From assembly GCA_963816955.1 (NCBI GenBank), contig CAWFME010000005.1, forward strand, positions 868,001 through 932,000: DNA of 64,000 bases, in the 5' to 3' direction. The position numbers and the translations under genes were made by a program. The stretch is from DATFQI01 sp963816955 (GTDB lineage Bacteria > Actinomycetota > Thermoleophilia > Solirubrobacterales > Solirubrobacteraceae). The notes under the pieces were generated by a model. It was not told the DNA's origin and made no database searches. It was given only the letters and a program-made list of their open reading frames with translations. This document shows, one piece after another, positions 19,072 through 26,012 of the stretch (position 1 is the stretch's first letter; each line of letters starts with the position of its first letter).

Positions 19072-20721
19072 ATGACGACCGAGGCCGAAGCGACCCAGAC
19101 CCTCCACGGCGGCCGGCTGGTCGCCCGCCGCCTGAAGGCGTACGGCGTGACCAAGCTGTTCACGCTGACGGGCGGGCACCTGTTCTCGATCTACGACGGC
19201 TGCCGCGAGGAGGGGATCGACCTCGTCGACGTGCGCCACGAGTCCTCCGCCGCGTTCGCCGCCGAGGGCTGGGCGAAGGTCACGCGGGAGCCGGGCGTGG
19301 CCGCGCTGACGGCCGGCCCGGGGATCACCAACGGGATCAGCGCGATGGCCTCTGCGACGCAGAACCGCTCGCCGATGCTCGTGCTCGGCGGGCGCGCGCC
19401 GGCTTGGCGCTGGGGCCAGGGCTCGCTGCAGGAGATCGACCACCTGCCGTTCGTGCGGCCGGTGGTCAAGATGGCGGCGACGGCGGGCTCGACGGCCGAG
19501 ATCCCGGGCCTGCTCGACGAGGCGTGGGACGCCGCGCGGCGCCCCCACACCGGCCCGGCGTTCGTGGACTTCCCGCTCGACCACGTGTTCTCCGAGGCCG
19601 AGGCGCCCGTGCTCGGTGCGCCGCCCGAGATCCGCCGCACGCCGGTCGACGCGCGCGCGCTCGAGCGCGCGGTCGCGCTCCTGCGCGACGCCGAACGGCC
19701 GGCGATCATGGCCGGCAACGGGCTCTACTGGGCGCACGGCGAGGGGCCCCTGCGCGAGCTGGCCGAGGCCGCGGGTATCCCCGTCTTCCTCAACGGCCTC
19801 GCGCGCGGGTGCCTGCCCGCCGATCACGAGCTCTTCTTCTCGCGCGCGCGCAGCGCGGGCCTGAAGGGCGCCGACGTCGCGCTCGTGATCGGCGTGCCGA
19901 TGGACTTCCGGCTCGGCTTCGGCGGCTCCTTCGGCGAGGAGACCGAGCTGATCGTGCTCGACGGCGCCGAGCCCGAGCGCGAGCATCCGCGGCCGGTGGC
20001 CGCCGAGCTGTTCGGCGACGTGGCCGAGGCGCTGCGTGAGCTCGCCGCCGGAACTGGGCCCGCCCACCCTTCGGAGCGTCGCGGCTGGGTCGAGCACCTG
20101 CGCGGCGTCGAGTCCGAGAAGCGCGCGGCCGAGGAGGAGCAGTTCGCCGACGACCGCTCGCCGCTGCACCCGATGCGCCTCTACCGCGAGCTGGCCGGGG
20201 TGCTGGACCGCGACGCGATCCTGATCGGCGACGGCGGCGACTTCGTCTCCTACGCGGGGCGGGTCGTGGAGACCTACGAGCCGGGCTGCTGGCTGGACCC
20301 GGGGCCGTTCGGCTGCCTCGGCTGCGGGCCCGGCTACGCCCTGGCGGCCAAGCTCGCGCACCCGGACCGGCAGGTCGTGCTGCTGCTGGGCGACGGGGCG
20401 TTCGGCTTTGCGGGGATGGAGCTCGACACGCTCGCCCGCCACGGCGTGCAGGTCGTCGCGGTGGTCGGCAACAACGGGATCTGGGCGCTCGAGAAGCACC
20501 CGATGGAGTACCTCTACGGCTACTCGGTCGTGGCGGAGCTGACGCCGGAGACGCGCTACGACCTCGTGGCCGAAGCGCTCGGCTGCCAGGGCGAGCTCGT
20601 GCGCGCGCCGGGCGAGCTGCGGCCCGCGCTCGAGCGGGCGTTCTCGGCCGGGCGCCCCGCGCTGGTGAACGTGCTCACCGACCCGTCGGTCGTGTACCCG
20701 CGCGCCGCGAATCTGGCTTGA
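19072..20721 (+). CDS. Thiamine-diphosphate-dependent enzyme, acetolactate synthase / 2-hydroxyacyl-CoA lyase-like
   Basis: The 549-residue protein has the three-domain layout of acetolactate-synthase-like ThDP enzymes. The N-terminal PYR domain carries the catalytic Glu in RHESSAAFAAEGWAK; a central Rossmann-like domain follows (about 190-320). The C-terminal PP domain has the ThDP motif GDGAFGFAGMELDTL ending in GNN. Close alternatives are glyoxylate carboligase, oxalyl-CoA decarboxylase and 2-hydroxyacyl-CoA lyase; the sequence alone does not decide. No ilvN-type regulatory subunit or ilvC is adjacent, so a role in branched amino acid synthesis is not favoured. Confidence 0.85.
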   Translation: MTTEAEATQTLHGGRLVARRLKAYGVTKLFTLTGGHLFSIYDGCREEGIDLVDVRHESSAAFAAEGWAKVTREPGVAALTAGPGITNGISAMASATQNRSPMLVLGGRAPAWRWGQGSLQEIDHLPFVRPVVKMAATAGSTAEIPGLLDEAWDAARRPHTGPAFVDFPLDHVFSEAEAPVLGAPPEIRRTPVDARALERAVALLRDAERPAIMAGNGLYWAHGEGPLRELAEAAGIPVFLNGLARGCLPADHELFFSRARSAGLKGADVALVIGVPMDFRLGFGGSFGEETELIVLDGAEPEREHPRPVAAELFGDVAEALRELAAGTGPAHPSERRGWVEHLRGVESEKRAAEEEQFADDRSPLHPMRLYRELAGVLDRDAILIGDGGDFVSYAGRVVETYEPGCWLDPGPFGCLGCGPGYALAAKLAHPDRQVVLLLGDGAFGFAGMELDTLARHGVQVVAVVGNNGIWALEKHPMEYLYGYSVVAELTPETRYDLVAEALGCQGELVRAPGELRPALERAFSAGRPALVNVLTDPSVVYPRAANLA

Positions 20722-20724
20722 GAG

Positions 20725-20871
20725 GTGAAGCCGCACGCGGGCGGGGGCGCCCCGCCCGCCGCGCTGCGACCCCACAAGAAGTGAAGCCGCACGCGGGCGG
20801 GGGCGCCCCGCCCGCCGCGCTGCGACCCCACAAGAAGTGAAGCCGCCCGCGGCGGGGGCGGGCGGCTTCAA
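20725..20871 (+). repeat. Two 56-bp direct repeats plus a third partial copy ending in a perfect hairpin
   Basis: A 56-base unit beginning GTGAAGCCGCACGCGGGCG starts at 20725 and again at 20781 with no difference visible. A third copy starts at 20837 but soon changes into a perfect 12-bp stem (20839-20850 with 20858-20869, arm GAAGCCGCCCGC, 7-base loop) followed by AAGTT. Each full unit also contains an imperfect GC-rich hairpin. It sits right after the stop of the TPP gene and probably acts as a transcription terminator that has been duplicated. Confidence 0.75.
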
Positions 20872-21074
20872 GTTGGCCCCGTCAGGACGGGCAGGGGTAC
20901 GTGCCTTGAGGGGCCTATTGGGTGGTCCGGACGGCGGGAGGCGCCGATGATGCGGCATCGCCCGGACCTATGCGTCGGGCAGGCGGCGGCGGGAGGCACG
21001 ACCGCCCATTCGACACCGTGAGTATCTGGTGGCTGGAGGGGCCCGGCAATCGAACAGACGTCCAGAAAAGCCGA
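20872..21074. other. Non-coding spacer after the hairpin repeats
   Basis: Together with the repeat this makes about 350 bases without a gene between the convergent TPP and Ppx genes. I see no credible open frame, tRNA or known riboswitch; short frames on both strands lack start sites and codon bias. Confidence 0.5.
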
Positions 21075-21995
21075 TCAGATTTCAGGTGCGACGTCGACAG
21101 CCGCACCCCAGAGGATGTCGCGCTCTGAGGCTTCGAAGCGATCGAGCCCGAAGGCCTCGAGCGCCTGCGCCAGGAGGATGGTCCCGGCGACGATGGTCGG
21201 GGCCCGGTCCGGGTGCAGACCTGGCACCTTCCGTCGCTCCTCGAGCGGGAGCGCGGCCAGACTAGCGGAGATCTCGCCGAGGCGAAAGCCCTGCACGATC
21301 CGGCCCTCGACGCGCGAGGGGTCGTAGGGCTCGACCCCGGCGTCGATCGCGGCGACCGACGTGGCCGTGCCGGCGACTGCCACCGCCGCCCGCACGCGCT
21401 CGCGCACCTCACGGGGCACGGCGTCCTCGAACAGCGCGCGCACGTCGCGCGCGAGCGCGTCCATGTCCTCGCAGGCGGGCGGGTCGCCGTGTAGGAAGCG
21501 CTCCGTGTGGCGCACGACGCCGGCCTGGGTGGAGACGTGGAAGCCCATCTCGGAGCCCTCGCCCGTGACGAGCTCGGTCGAGCCGCCGCCGATGTCGACG
21601 ACGAGCAGCGGCTCCCCGTCGCCGTCGCGCGCGGCGGTCGCGCCGAGGTAGGTCAGCCGCGCCTCCTCATCGCCCGAGAGCGTGCGCGCGTCGAGGCCGA
21701 AGCGCTCGCGGACCGTGTCGGCGAACGCGGCGCCGTTGCCGGCGTCGCGCACCGCCGAGGTCAGCACGGCGACCCGCCGGTCACAGCCGTGGCGCTCGAT
21801 CGAGGCGGCGTACTCCTCCAGGGTCTCGAGCACGCGCTCCTGCGCCGCGTCGGCGAGCCGGTTCGTCGCGTCGACGCCCTCGCCGAGCCGGGTCACGATC
21901 GAGCGCCGGTCGAGCTCCTCCACGCCGCCGGCGGCGACGTCGGCGACGAGCAGGCGCGTGGAGTTGGTGCCGATGTCGACGACCGCGACGCGCAC
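21075..21995 (-). CDS. Ppx/GppA family exopolyphosphatase / pppGpp phosphatase
   Basis: The 306-residue protein is a single ASKHA-fold Ppx/GppA domain: phosphate loop VVDIGTNSTRLLVADV at the N-terminus, catalytic Glu region TSAVRDAGNG, second phosphate loop VVDIGGGSTELV near 143-154, and the late VAVAGTATSVAAID motif. It lacks the C-terminal HD domain of long Ppx enzymes, as is usual in actinobacteria. The reaction is release of phosphate from polyphosphate or pppGpp. It starts 3 bases after the stop of the upstream dehydrogenase gene on the same strand, so the two are one operon. Confidence 0.9.
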   Translation of the reverse strand: MRVAVVDIGTNSTRLLVADVAAGGVEELDRRSIVTRLGEGVDATNRLADAAQERVLETLEEYAASIERHGCDRRVAVLTSAVRDAGNGAAFADTVRERFGLDARTLSGDEEARLTYLGATAARDGDGEPLLVVDIGGGSTELVTGEGSEMGFHVSTQAGVVRHTERFLHGDPPACEDMDALARDVRALFEDAVPREVRERVRAAVAVAGTATSVAAIDAGVEPYDPSRVEGRIVQGFRLGEISASLAALPLEERRKVPGLHPDRAPTIVAGTILLAQALEAFGLDRFEASERDILWGAAVDVAPEI

Positions 21996-21998
21996 GGG

Positions 21999-22919
21999 TC
22001 AGACGGCGTACGGCATCTGGCGGCCGGCGAGCGCCGCGAGCAGGTTCTCGACGGCCATCTCCGCCATCCGCTCGCGCGTGCGTACGGTGGCCGAGCCGAC
22101 GTGCGGCACCACGAGCAGATGCGGCGCCTCCAGCAGCGGGTCGTCGGCGGGCAGCGGCTCGGGGTCGGTGACGTCGAGCGCGGCGCCGGCGATCTCGCCG
22201 GCGATCAGCGCCAGCCGCAGCGCGGTCTGGTCCACGACCCCGCCGCGGGCGGTGTTGATCAGGTACGCGGTCGGCTTCATGAGCGCGAGCGCCTCCGTCC
22301 CGATCAGGTGGCGCGTCGCGGGGGTCAGCGGGCAGTGCAGCGAGACGAAGTCCGCGCGCTCGAGCATCTCCGGCAGCGGCACGCCCGACCGGCGCGAGCT
22401 GGCGACGACGTCCATTCCGAAGCCCTCGGCGCGGCGCGCGACGGCATCGCCGATCCGGCCGCGACCGACGATGCCGAGCGTCGCGCCCGACAGGTCGGCG
22501 CCGAGGTCGCCGGCGGGCTCCCAGGTGCGCCAGCGACCCTCGCGCACCTGCGCGGCGCCGTCGGGGATCCGGCGCGCGAGCGCGAGCAGCAGGGCAAACG
22601 CGAGGTCGGCGGTCGCGTCGGTCAGCACGTCGGGCGTGTTGCCGACGGGGATGCCGCGCTCGGCGGCCGCCTCGAGGTCGATGTTGTCGGTCCCCACCGC
22701 CATGTTCGCGATCGCCTTCAGGTCCGGGCAGGCGGCCAGCAGCTCCGCGTCGACGGGGTCCGTGACGAGCGAGAGCAGGCCGTCGGCGGCCGCCGTGCGC
22801 TCGCGCAATGCCTCCGGTCCGGGTGGGAGCTCGCCCTCCCAGACGTCGAGCTCGTGCTCCGCGGCCAGGCGCTCGAGCGCGGCGAACGGCAGCGCCCGCG
22901 TCACGAAGATCCTTCCCAT
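21999..22919 (-). CDS. D-2-hydroxyacid dehydrogenase, glyoxylate/hydroxypyruvate reductase type
   Basis: The 306-residue enzyme is a D-isomer-specific 2-hydroxyacid dehydrogenase. Visible are VGTDNIDLEAAAERGIPVGN, the NAD-binding GIVGRGRIGDAVARRA, the Arg-bearing INTARGGVVDQTAL, an acidic DVTDPEPLPADDPL and the catalytic His in VVPHVGSATVRTRERM. The order and spacing fit glyoxylate or hydroxypyruvate reductases. ATG at 22919 (MGRIFVTR) is preferred; earlier in-frame starts are crowded into the divergent promoter. Transcribed into ppx. Confidence 0.88.
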   Translation of the reverse strand: MGRIFVTRALPFAALERLAAEHELDVWEGELPPGPEALRERTAAADGLLSLVTDPVDAELLAACPDLKAIANMAVGTDNIDLEAAAERGIPVGNTPDVLTDATADLAFALLLALARRIPDGAAQVREGRWRTWEPAGDLGADLSGATLGIVGRGRIGDAVARRAEGFGMDVVASSRRSGVPLPEMLERADFVSLHCPLTPATRHLIGTEALALMKPTAYLINTARGGVVDQTALRLALIAGEIAGAALDVTDPEPLPADDPLLEAPHLLVVPHVGSATVRTRERMAEMAVENLLAALAGRQMPYAV

Positions 22920-22949
22920 CGCGCGCATCATCGCGGGTAGATTGCGCAC

Positions 22950-23381
22950 ATGCCCAGTTCCTCACGCGTCGCACGGACGCTCGCGCTCACCGCCCTCACG
23001 GCTTTCGCCCTCTCCGTCCCCGCCTCCGCGGCCACCAAGAACGGGATCACGCCGCTCGCCCCGAAGGCCGGCACCTCCGTCCCCTCCGGCAAGGCCGCCA
23101 CGTTCCGGATGCGGGTCTCCGACCCCGGCGCCGGCGTCTTCCTCCACGTCTGCAAGTCCAACAAGAAGGACAAGCAGGGGATGATCTGCAAGAAGGCGAC
23201 GATCCTGCAGGCGAAGAAGCGCAAGGGCGTCTTCGTGGCCAAGCAGACGTTCTTCGACTTCCCCGCGTTCTGGCTCAACAACCCCGGGACGTACTACTGG
23301 CAGGCGTACCGGATCGAGTGCACCAGCGGCAGCAGCGACTGCAAGCAGGAGGGCCCGGTCGTCCGCTTCAAGGTGAAGTAG
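22950..23381 (+). CDS. Secreted hypothetical protein
   Basis: The 143-residue protein has a clear Sec signal peptide (TLALTALTAFALSVPASA) and a mature basic beta-rich domain starting ATKNGITPLAPKAGTSVP. Four Cys (HVCKSNKK, MICKKA, IECTSG, SDCKQE) could form two disulfides. The layout resembles small fibronectin- or Ig-like extracellular modules, but I cannot name a family. It diverges from the dehydrogenase with only about 30 bases between. Its stop is immediately followed by the DUF72 gene. Confidence 0.65.
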   Translation: MPSSSRVARTLALTALTAFALSVPASAATKNGITPLAPKAGTSVPSGKAATFRMRVSDPGAGVFLHVCKSNKKDKQGMICKKATILQAKKRKGVFVAKQTFFDFPAFWLNNPGTYYWQAYRIECTSGSSDCKQEGPVVRFKVK

Positions 23382-23383
23382 CC

Positions 23384-24112
23384 CTGCGGCCGGTCCGCAT
23401 CGGCTGCTCGGGCTGGAACTACCAGGACTGGCGCGGGCGGGTCTACCCGGAGGGCCTGCCCGCCCGCCGCTGGCTCGAGCACTACGCGACCCGGTTCGAC
23501 ACGGTCGAGGTCAACTCGACCTTCTACCGGCTCGCCAAGCCCGGCGCGGTGGCGAACTGGCTGCGCCAGACGCCGGACGACTTCGTCTTCGCGGTCAAGG
23601 CGAGCCAGTACATGACGCACATGAAGCGCCTGCGCGACCTCGGGCCGTCGCTGCAGCGCTTCTACGACGGCATCCGCCCGCTCGCGGGCTCGCCCAAGCT
23701 CGGGCCCGTGCTGTGGCAGCTCCCCGAGCGCGAGAAGGTCGACGTGCCGCTGCTCGAGGCGGCCCTCGACGTGCTGCCGCCCGGTCGCCACGCGTTCGAG
23801 TTCCGGCACCCGAGCTGGTTCTCCGACGAGGTGCTGGAGCTGCTGCGCTTCCATCACGTCGCGCTCGTGATCGCCCACCACCCCGAGCGGCCATGGCAGC
23901 CCCTCGAGCTGACCGCGGACTGGACGTTCCTGCGCTTCCACTACGGGGCGCGCGGGCGGCGAGGCAACTACTCCGACACCGAGCTGCGCGAGTGGGCGCC
24001 GCGGGTGCGCGAGCTGGCCGGGAAGGCCGAGGTGTTCGCGTACTTCAACAACGACTGGGAGGGCTTCGCAGTGCAGAACGCGCTTCGGCTCCGCTCGCTC
24101 GTGGAAGGCTGA
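23384..24112 (+). CDS. DUF72 family protein
   Basis: The 242-residue TIM-barrel protein begins with the family signature VRIGCSGWNYQDWRGRVYP and continues with EVNSTFYRLAK, FVFAVKASQYMTH, VLWQLPE, FEFRHPSWF and the terminal FAYFNNDWEGFAVQNA, in the usual order. Function of the family is unknown; metal or nucleic acid roles have been suggested. No ATG, GTG or TTG fits the start; CTG at 23384, two bases after the previous stop, is the best guess and is uncertain. Its stop shares bases with the next ATG (TGATG). Confidence 0.85.
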   Translation: MRPVRIGCSGWNYQDWRGRVYPEGLPARRWLEHYATRFDTVEVNSTFYRLAKPGAVANWLRQTPDDFVFAVKASQYMTHMKRLRDLGPSLQRFYDGIRPLAGSPKLGPVLWQLPEREKVDVPLLEAALDVLPPGRHAFEFRHPSWFSDEVLELLRFHHVALVIAHHPERPWQPLELTADWTFLRFHYGARGRRGNYSDTELREWAPRVRELAGKAEVFAYFNNDWEGFAVQNALRLRSLVEG

Positions 24113-24519
24113 TGGCCATGGAAGAGGACATCCGCTTCGCTCTGCAGCAGACGAGGACCTGGGCGGTCGTGGGCTGCTCGCCCGATCCCGGCCGCGACTC
24201 CCACCGCATCGCCGCGCTGCTGCAGCGCCGCGGCTTCCGGGTGATCCCGGTCAACCCGGCGGCGAGCGTGATCCTCGGCGAGCGCTGCTTCCCCAGCCTC
24301 GCCGAGGTGGGCGAGCCGGTCGACGTCGTGGACGTCTTCCGCCGCGCCTCCGAGGCCGGCGCGCACGTCGACGAGGCGATCGAGATCGGGGCCAAGGCGG
24401 TGTGGCTGCAGCTCGGCGTGATCGACGACGCGGCGGCCGCGCGGGCGCGCGAAGCGGGCCTGCGCGTGGTGATGGACCGGTGTCCCGCGATCGAGCTGCC
24501 TAGACTGTCGGCTGCTTAA
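24112..24519 (+). CDS. CoA-binding protein (YccU-like Rossmann domain)
   Basis: The 135-residue protein is a single CoA-binding domain as found in succinyl-CoA synthetase alpha and in free-standing YccU proteins. It shows WAVVGCSPDPGRDSHRIAA, RGFRVIPVNPAA, the CFPSLAEVGEPVDVVDVFR strand-loop and AVWLQLGVIDDAAA, ending near VVMDRCPAIE. It probably binds CoA or acyl-CoA; the role is unknown. ATG at 24112 overlaps the DUF72 stop; ATG at 24118 is an alternative. The 3' end is 11 bases short of the GGAGG site region before the M23 gene. Confidence 0.85.
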   Translation: MAMEEDIRFALQQTRTWAVVGCSPDPGRDSHRIAALLQRRGFRVIPVNPAASVILGERCFPSLAEVGEPVDVVDVFRRASEAGAHVDEAIEIGAKAVWLQLGVIDDAAAARAREAGLRVVMDRCPAIELPRLSAA

Positions 24520-24549
24520 GCGCGCCTTCGAGGAGGTAGGCCCGTCCCG

Positions 24550-25089
24550 CTGTCCCGCCCGATCCGCGGCGCGCTGTGCGCGTTGCCGCTGCTGTTGCTC
24601 TCGTTCCCCGCCGCGGCGCCGGCGGCGTTCGTCGACCCGACGAACGGCATCGAGGAGATCCAGCCCCAACACACGGCGCTGTTCCCGATCGGCGGCCCGC
24701 ACGACCTCGGCCGCAACCCGGCCAACCGCTTCGGCGGCGGCCGCGGACATGACGGCCAGGACATGTTCGCCGACTGCGGCACCCCGGTCCGCGCCGCGCA
24801 GGCGGGCCGCGTCGTCTTCGCGGGCTACCAGGGCGCGGCCGGCAACTACATCGTCATCCGCAGCGAGGCGTCCGGCGAGGACCAGGCCTACATGCACCTG
24901 CTCAACACGCCGCGGCTCGCGGCCGGCGACCGCGTCGAGATGGGCCAGCGGATCGCCAGCGTCGGCCGCACGGGCCGCGCCGACGGCTGCCACCTGCACT
25001 TCGAGCTCTGGACCGCGCCGGGCTGGTACCGCGGCGGCACGGCCTACGACCCGCTCGGCAAGCTGCGCCTCTGGGACAGCTGGTCCTAG
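24550..25089 (+). CDS. Secreted M23-family (LytM) peptidase domain protein
   Basis: The mature domain is a LytM/M23 metallopeptidase: HDGQDMFADCGTPVRAAQAG (HxxxD), AYMHLL and HLHFELW (HxH), followed by DPLGKLRLWD. These Zn enzymes cut peptidoglycan cross-links. The N-terminus is uncertain: AGGAGG lies at 24531-24536, and a CTG at 24550 gives a signal peptide with basic start (RPIRGALCALPLLLLSFPA). A TTG at 24583 would also give a short signal. The gene stands alone before the initiator tRNA. Confidence 0.8.
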   Translation: MSRPIRGALCALPLLLLSFPAAAPAAFVDPTNGIEEIQPQHTALFPIGGPHDLGRNPANRFGGGRGHDGQDMFADCGTPVRAAQAGRVVFAGYQGAAGNYIVIRSEASGEDQAYMHLLNTPRLAAGDRVEMGQRIASVGRTGRADGCHLHFELWTAPGWYRGGTAYDPLGKLRLWDSWS

Positions 25090-25135
25090 GTCTTGACCAC
25101 CGCCGAGCCGGTGCTAACGTTATTTGCCCACGCGA

Positions 25136-25209
<74 letters not shown>

Positions 25210-25252
25210 TCCGCCGACGATGACGGTGACAGCGCCGTCGCCGACGGCACCA

Positions 25253-25276
25253 AAAGCCCCGCACACGCGGGGCTTT
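25253..25276 (+). terminator. Rho-independent-type terminator after tRNA-fMet
   Basis: Stem AAAGCCCCGC / GCGGGGCTTT around a short ACA/C loop, with a T run in the closing arm. Confidence 0.7.
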
Positions 25277-25290
25277 GGCGTTAAGGCGCG

Positions 25291-25310
25291 GACCCCGCTG
25301 CGGGGCTTTC
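25291..25310 (+). terminator. Second short terminator hairpin
   Basis: CCCCG-CTG-CGGGG followed by CTTTCG, directly behind the first hairpin; a tandem back-up terminator or a degenerate copy of it. Confidence 0.45.
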
Positions 25311-25380
25311 GCGATACGTCACGGCCACCGCCAGAAGGGGTGCGCTCGCGGCGCGGCTGGCCTAGCCTGTGGTGGAAAGG

Positions 25381-25827
25381 ATGGAGGATGACCGCGAGGC
25401 GTACAAGCCGCTATGGGCGGAGAGCCTGAGAAGGGAGGCCTCGCCGAAGCCGGAGGCCGCCGCGAACCCGAAGCCCCCGTCGTTCCAGGCAAACCCAGCG
25501 CTTGCGATTGTGGCCCTCGTCGTGTTTGGGGTCTTGCTCAGCGTGATCGTCGGCGATGATTCGAGCCGGGTCACCTTCGCCAAGGTTCCGTCCTACTGGG
25601 GGAGCGTCGAGATGACGTGTGCCACGGTGCGCGTCGAGGAGGAGGACGGCCGGACGCGCGAGTTCTTCTTCTGCAAGGCCCAGGGTGCCGGCCGGTTGCC
25701 GCCCGGCGACTATCGACCGCCCGAGACCAACTGGAGATCGGACTTCGACCGCCGCCGAGCAACGGACCACGCGATTCGGATCTCGCCGAATGGCGTTGTC
25801 CTCGGCTGGGCGCGCTACGTCCCGTGA
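25381..25827 (+). CDS. Orphan single-span membrane protein between tRNA-fMet and its partial copy
   Basis: The 148-residue protein has an acidic/basic cytoplasmic start (MEDDREAYKPLWAESLRREA), one membrane helix (ALAIVALVVFGVLLSVIVG at about 41-59) and an external domain with two Cys (EMTCATVRVEEEDG and FFFCKAQGAG). I do not recognise a family. GTG codons 9 and 12 bases upstream are possible starts; GGAAAGG abuts the ATG. Its base composition is slightly less GC-rich at third positions than its neighbours. It is flanked by the tRNA and a 43-base copy of the tRNA 3' end, which suggests arrival with a mobile segment. Confidence 0.6.
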   Translation: MEDDREAYKPLWAESLRREASPKPEAAANPKPPSFQANPALAIVALVVFGVLLSVIVGDDSSRVTFAKVPSYWGSVEMTCATVRVEEEDGRTREFFFCKAQGAGRLPPGDYRPPETNWRSDFDRRRATDHAIRISPNGVVLGWARYVP

Positions 25828-25843
25828 GGGGAATACGAGCGGC

Positions 25844-25886
25844 CTCATGACCCGAGGGTCGCGGGCTCGAATCCCGCCCTCGCTAT
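25844..25886 (+). repeat. Diverged copy of the tRNA-fMet 3' half (candidate attachment-site repeat)
   Basis: Forty-three bases match 25168-25210 (anticodon to just past the 3' end) at 39 of 43 positions. All four differences are transitions. The D arm and 5' acceptor strand are missing, so it is not a tRNA gene. It is followed by its own terminator. The pattern is that of an attL/attR pair around 25211-25843, or of a decayed tandem tRNA duplication. Confidence 0.75.
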
Positions 25887-25893
25887 CTCACGC

Positions 25894-25915
25894 AAGGCCC
25901 GCACAGCGGGCCTTT
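25894..25915 (+). terminator. Terminator hairpin after the tRNA 3' copy
   Basis: AAGGCCCGC-ACA-GCGGGCCTTT with closing T residues, similar in plan to the terminator that follows the intact tRNA. Confidence 0.7.
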
Positions 25916-26012
25916 CGTCGGTCTGGGGGGTGGTGCGGCGGGCGCGGATGTCATGAGGAGACCCGAGTGCAGGACCAACCCGCACGGCGGACAAGTGCGC
26001 GCCACCGCGGAC

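Noticed and set aside
20725..20871. CRISPR-like array
   Set aside because: Only two full units of 56 bases without unique spacers; hairpin composition points to terminator duplication.
25844..25886. A second complete tRNA-Met gene
   Set aside because: The 5' acceptor strand, D arm and 5' half of the anticodon stem are absent.
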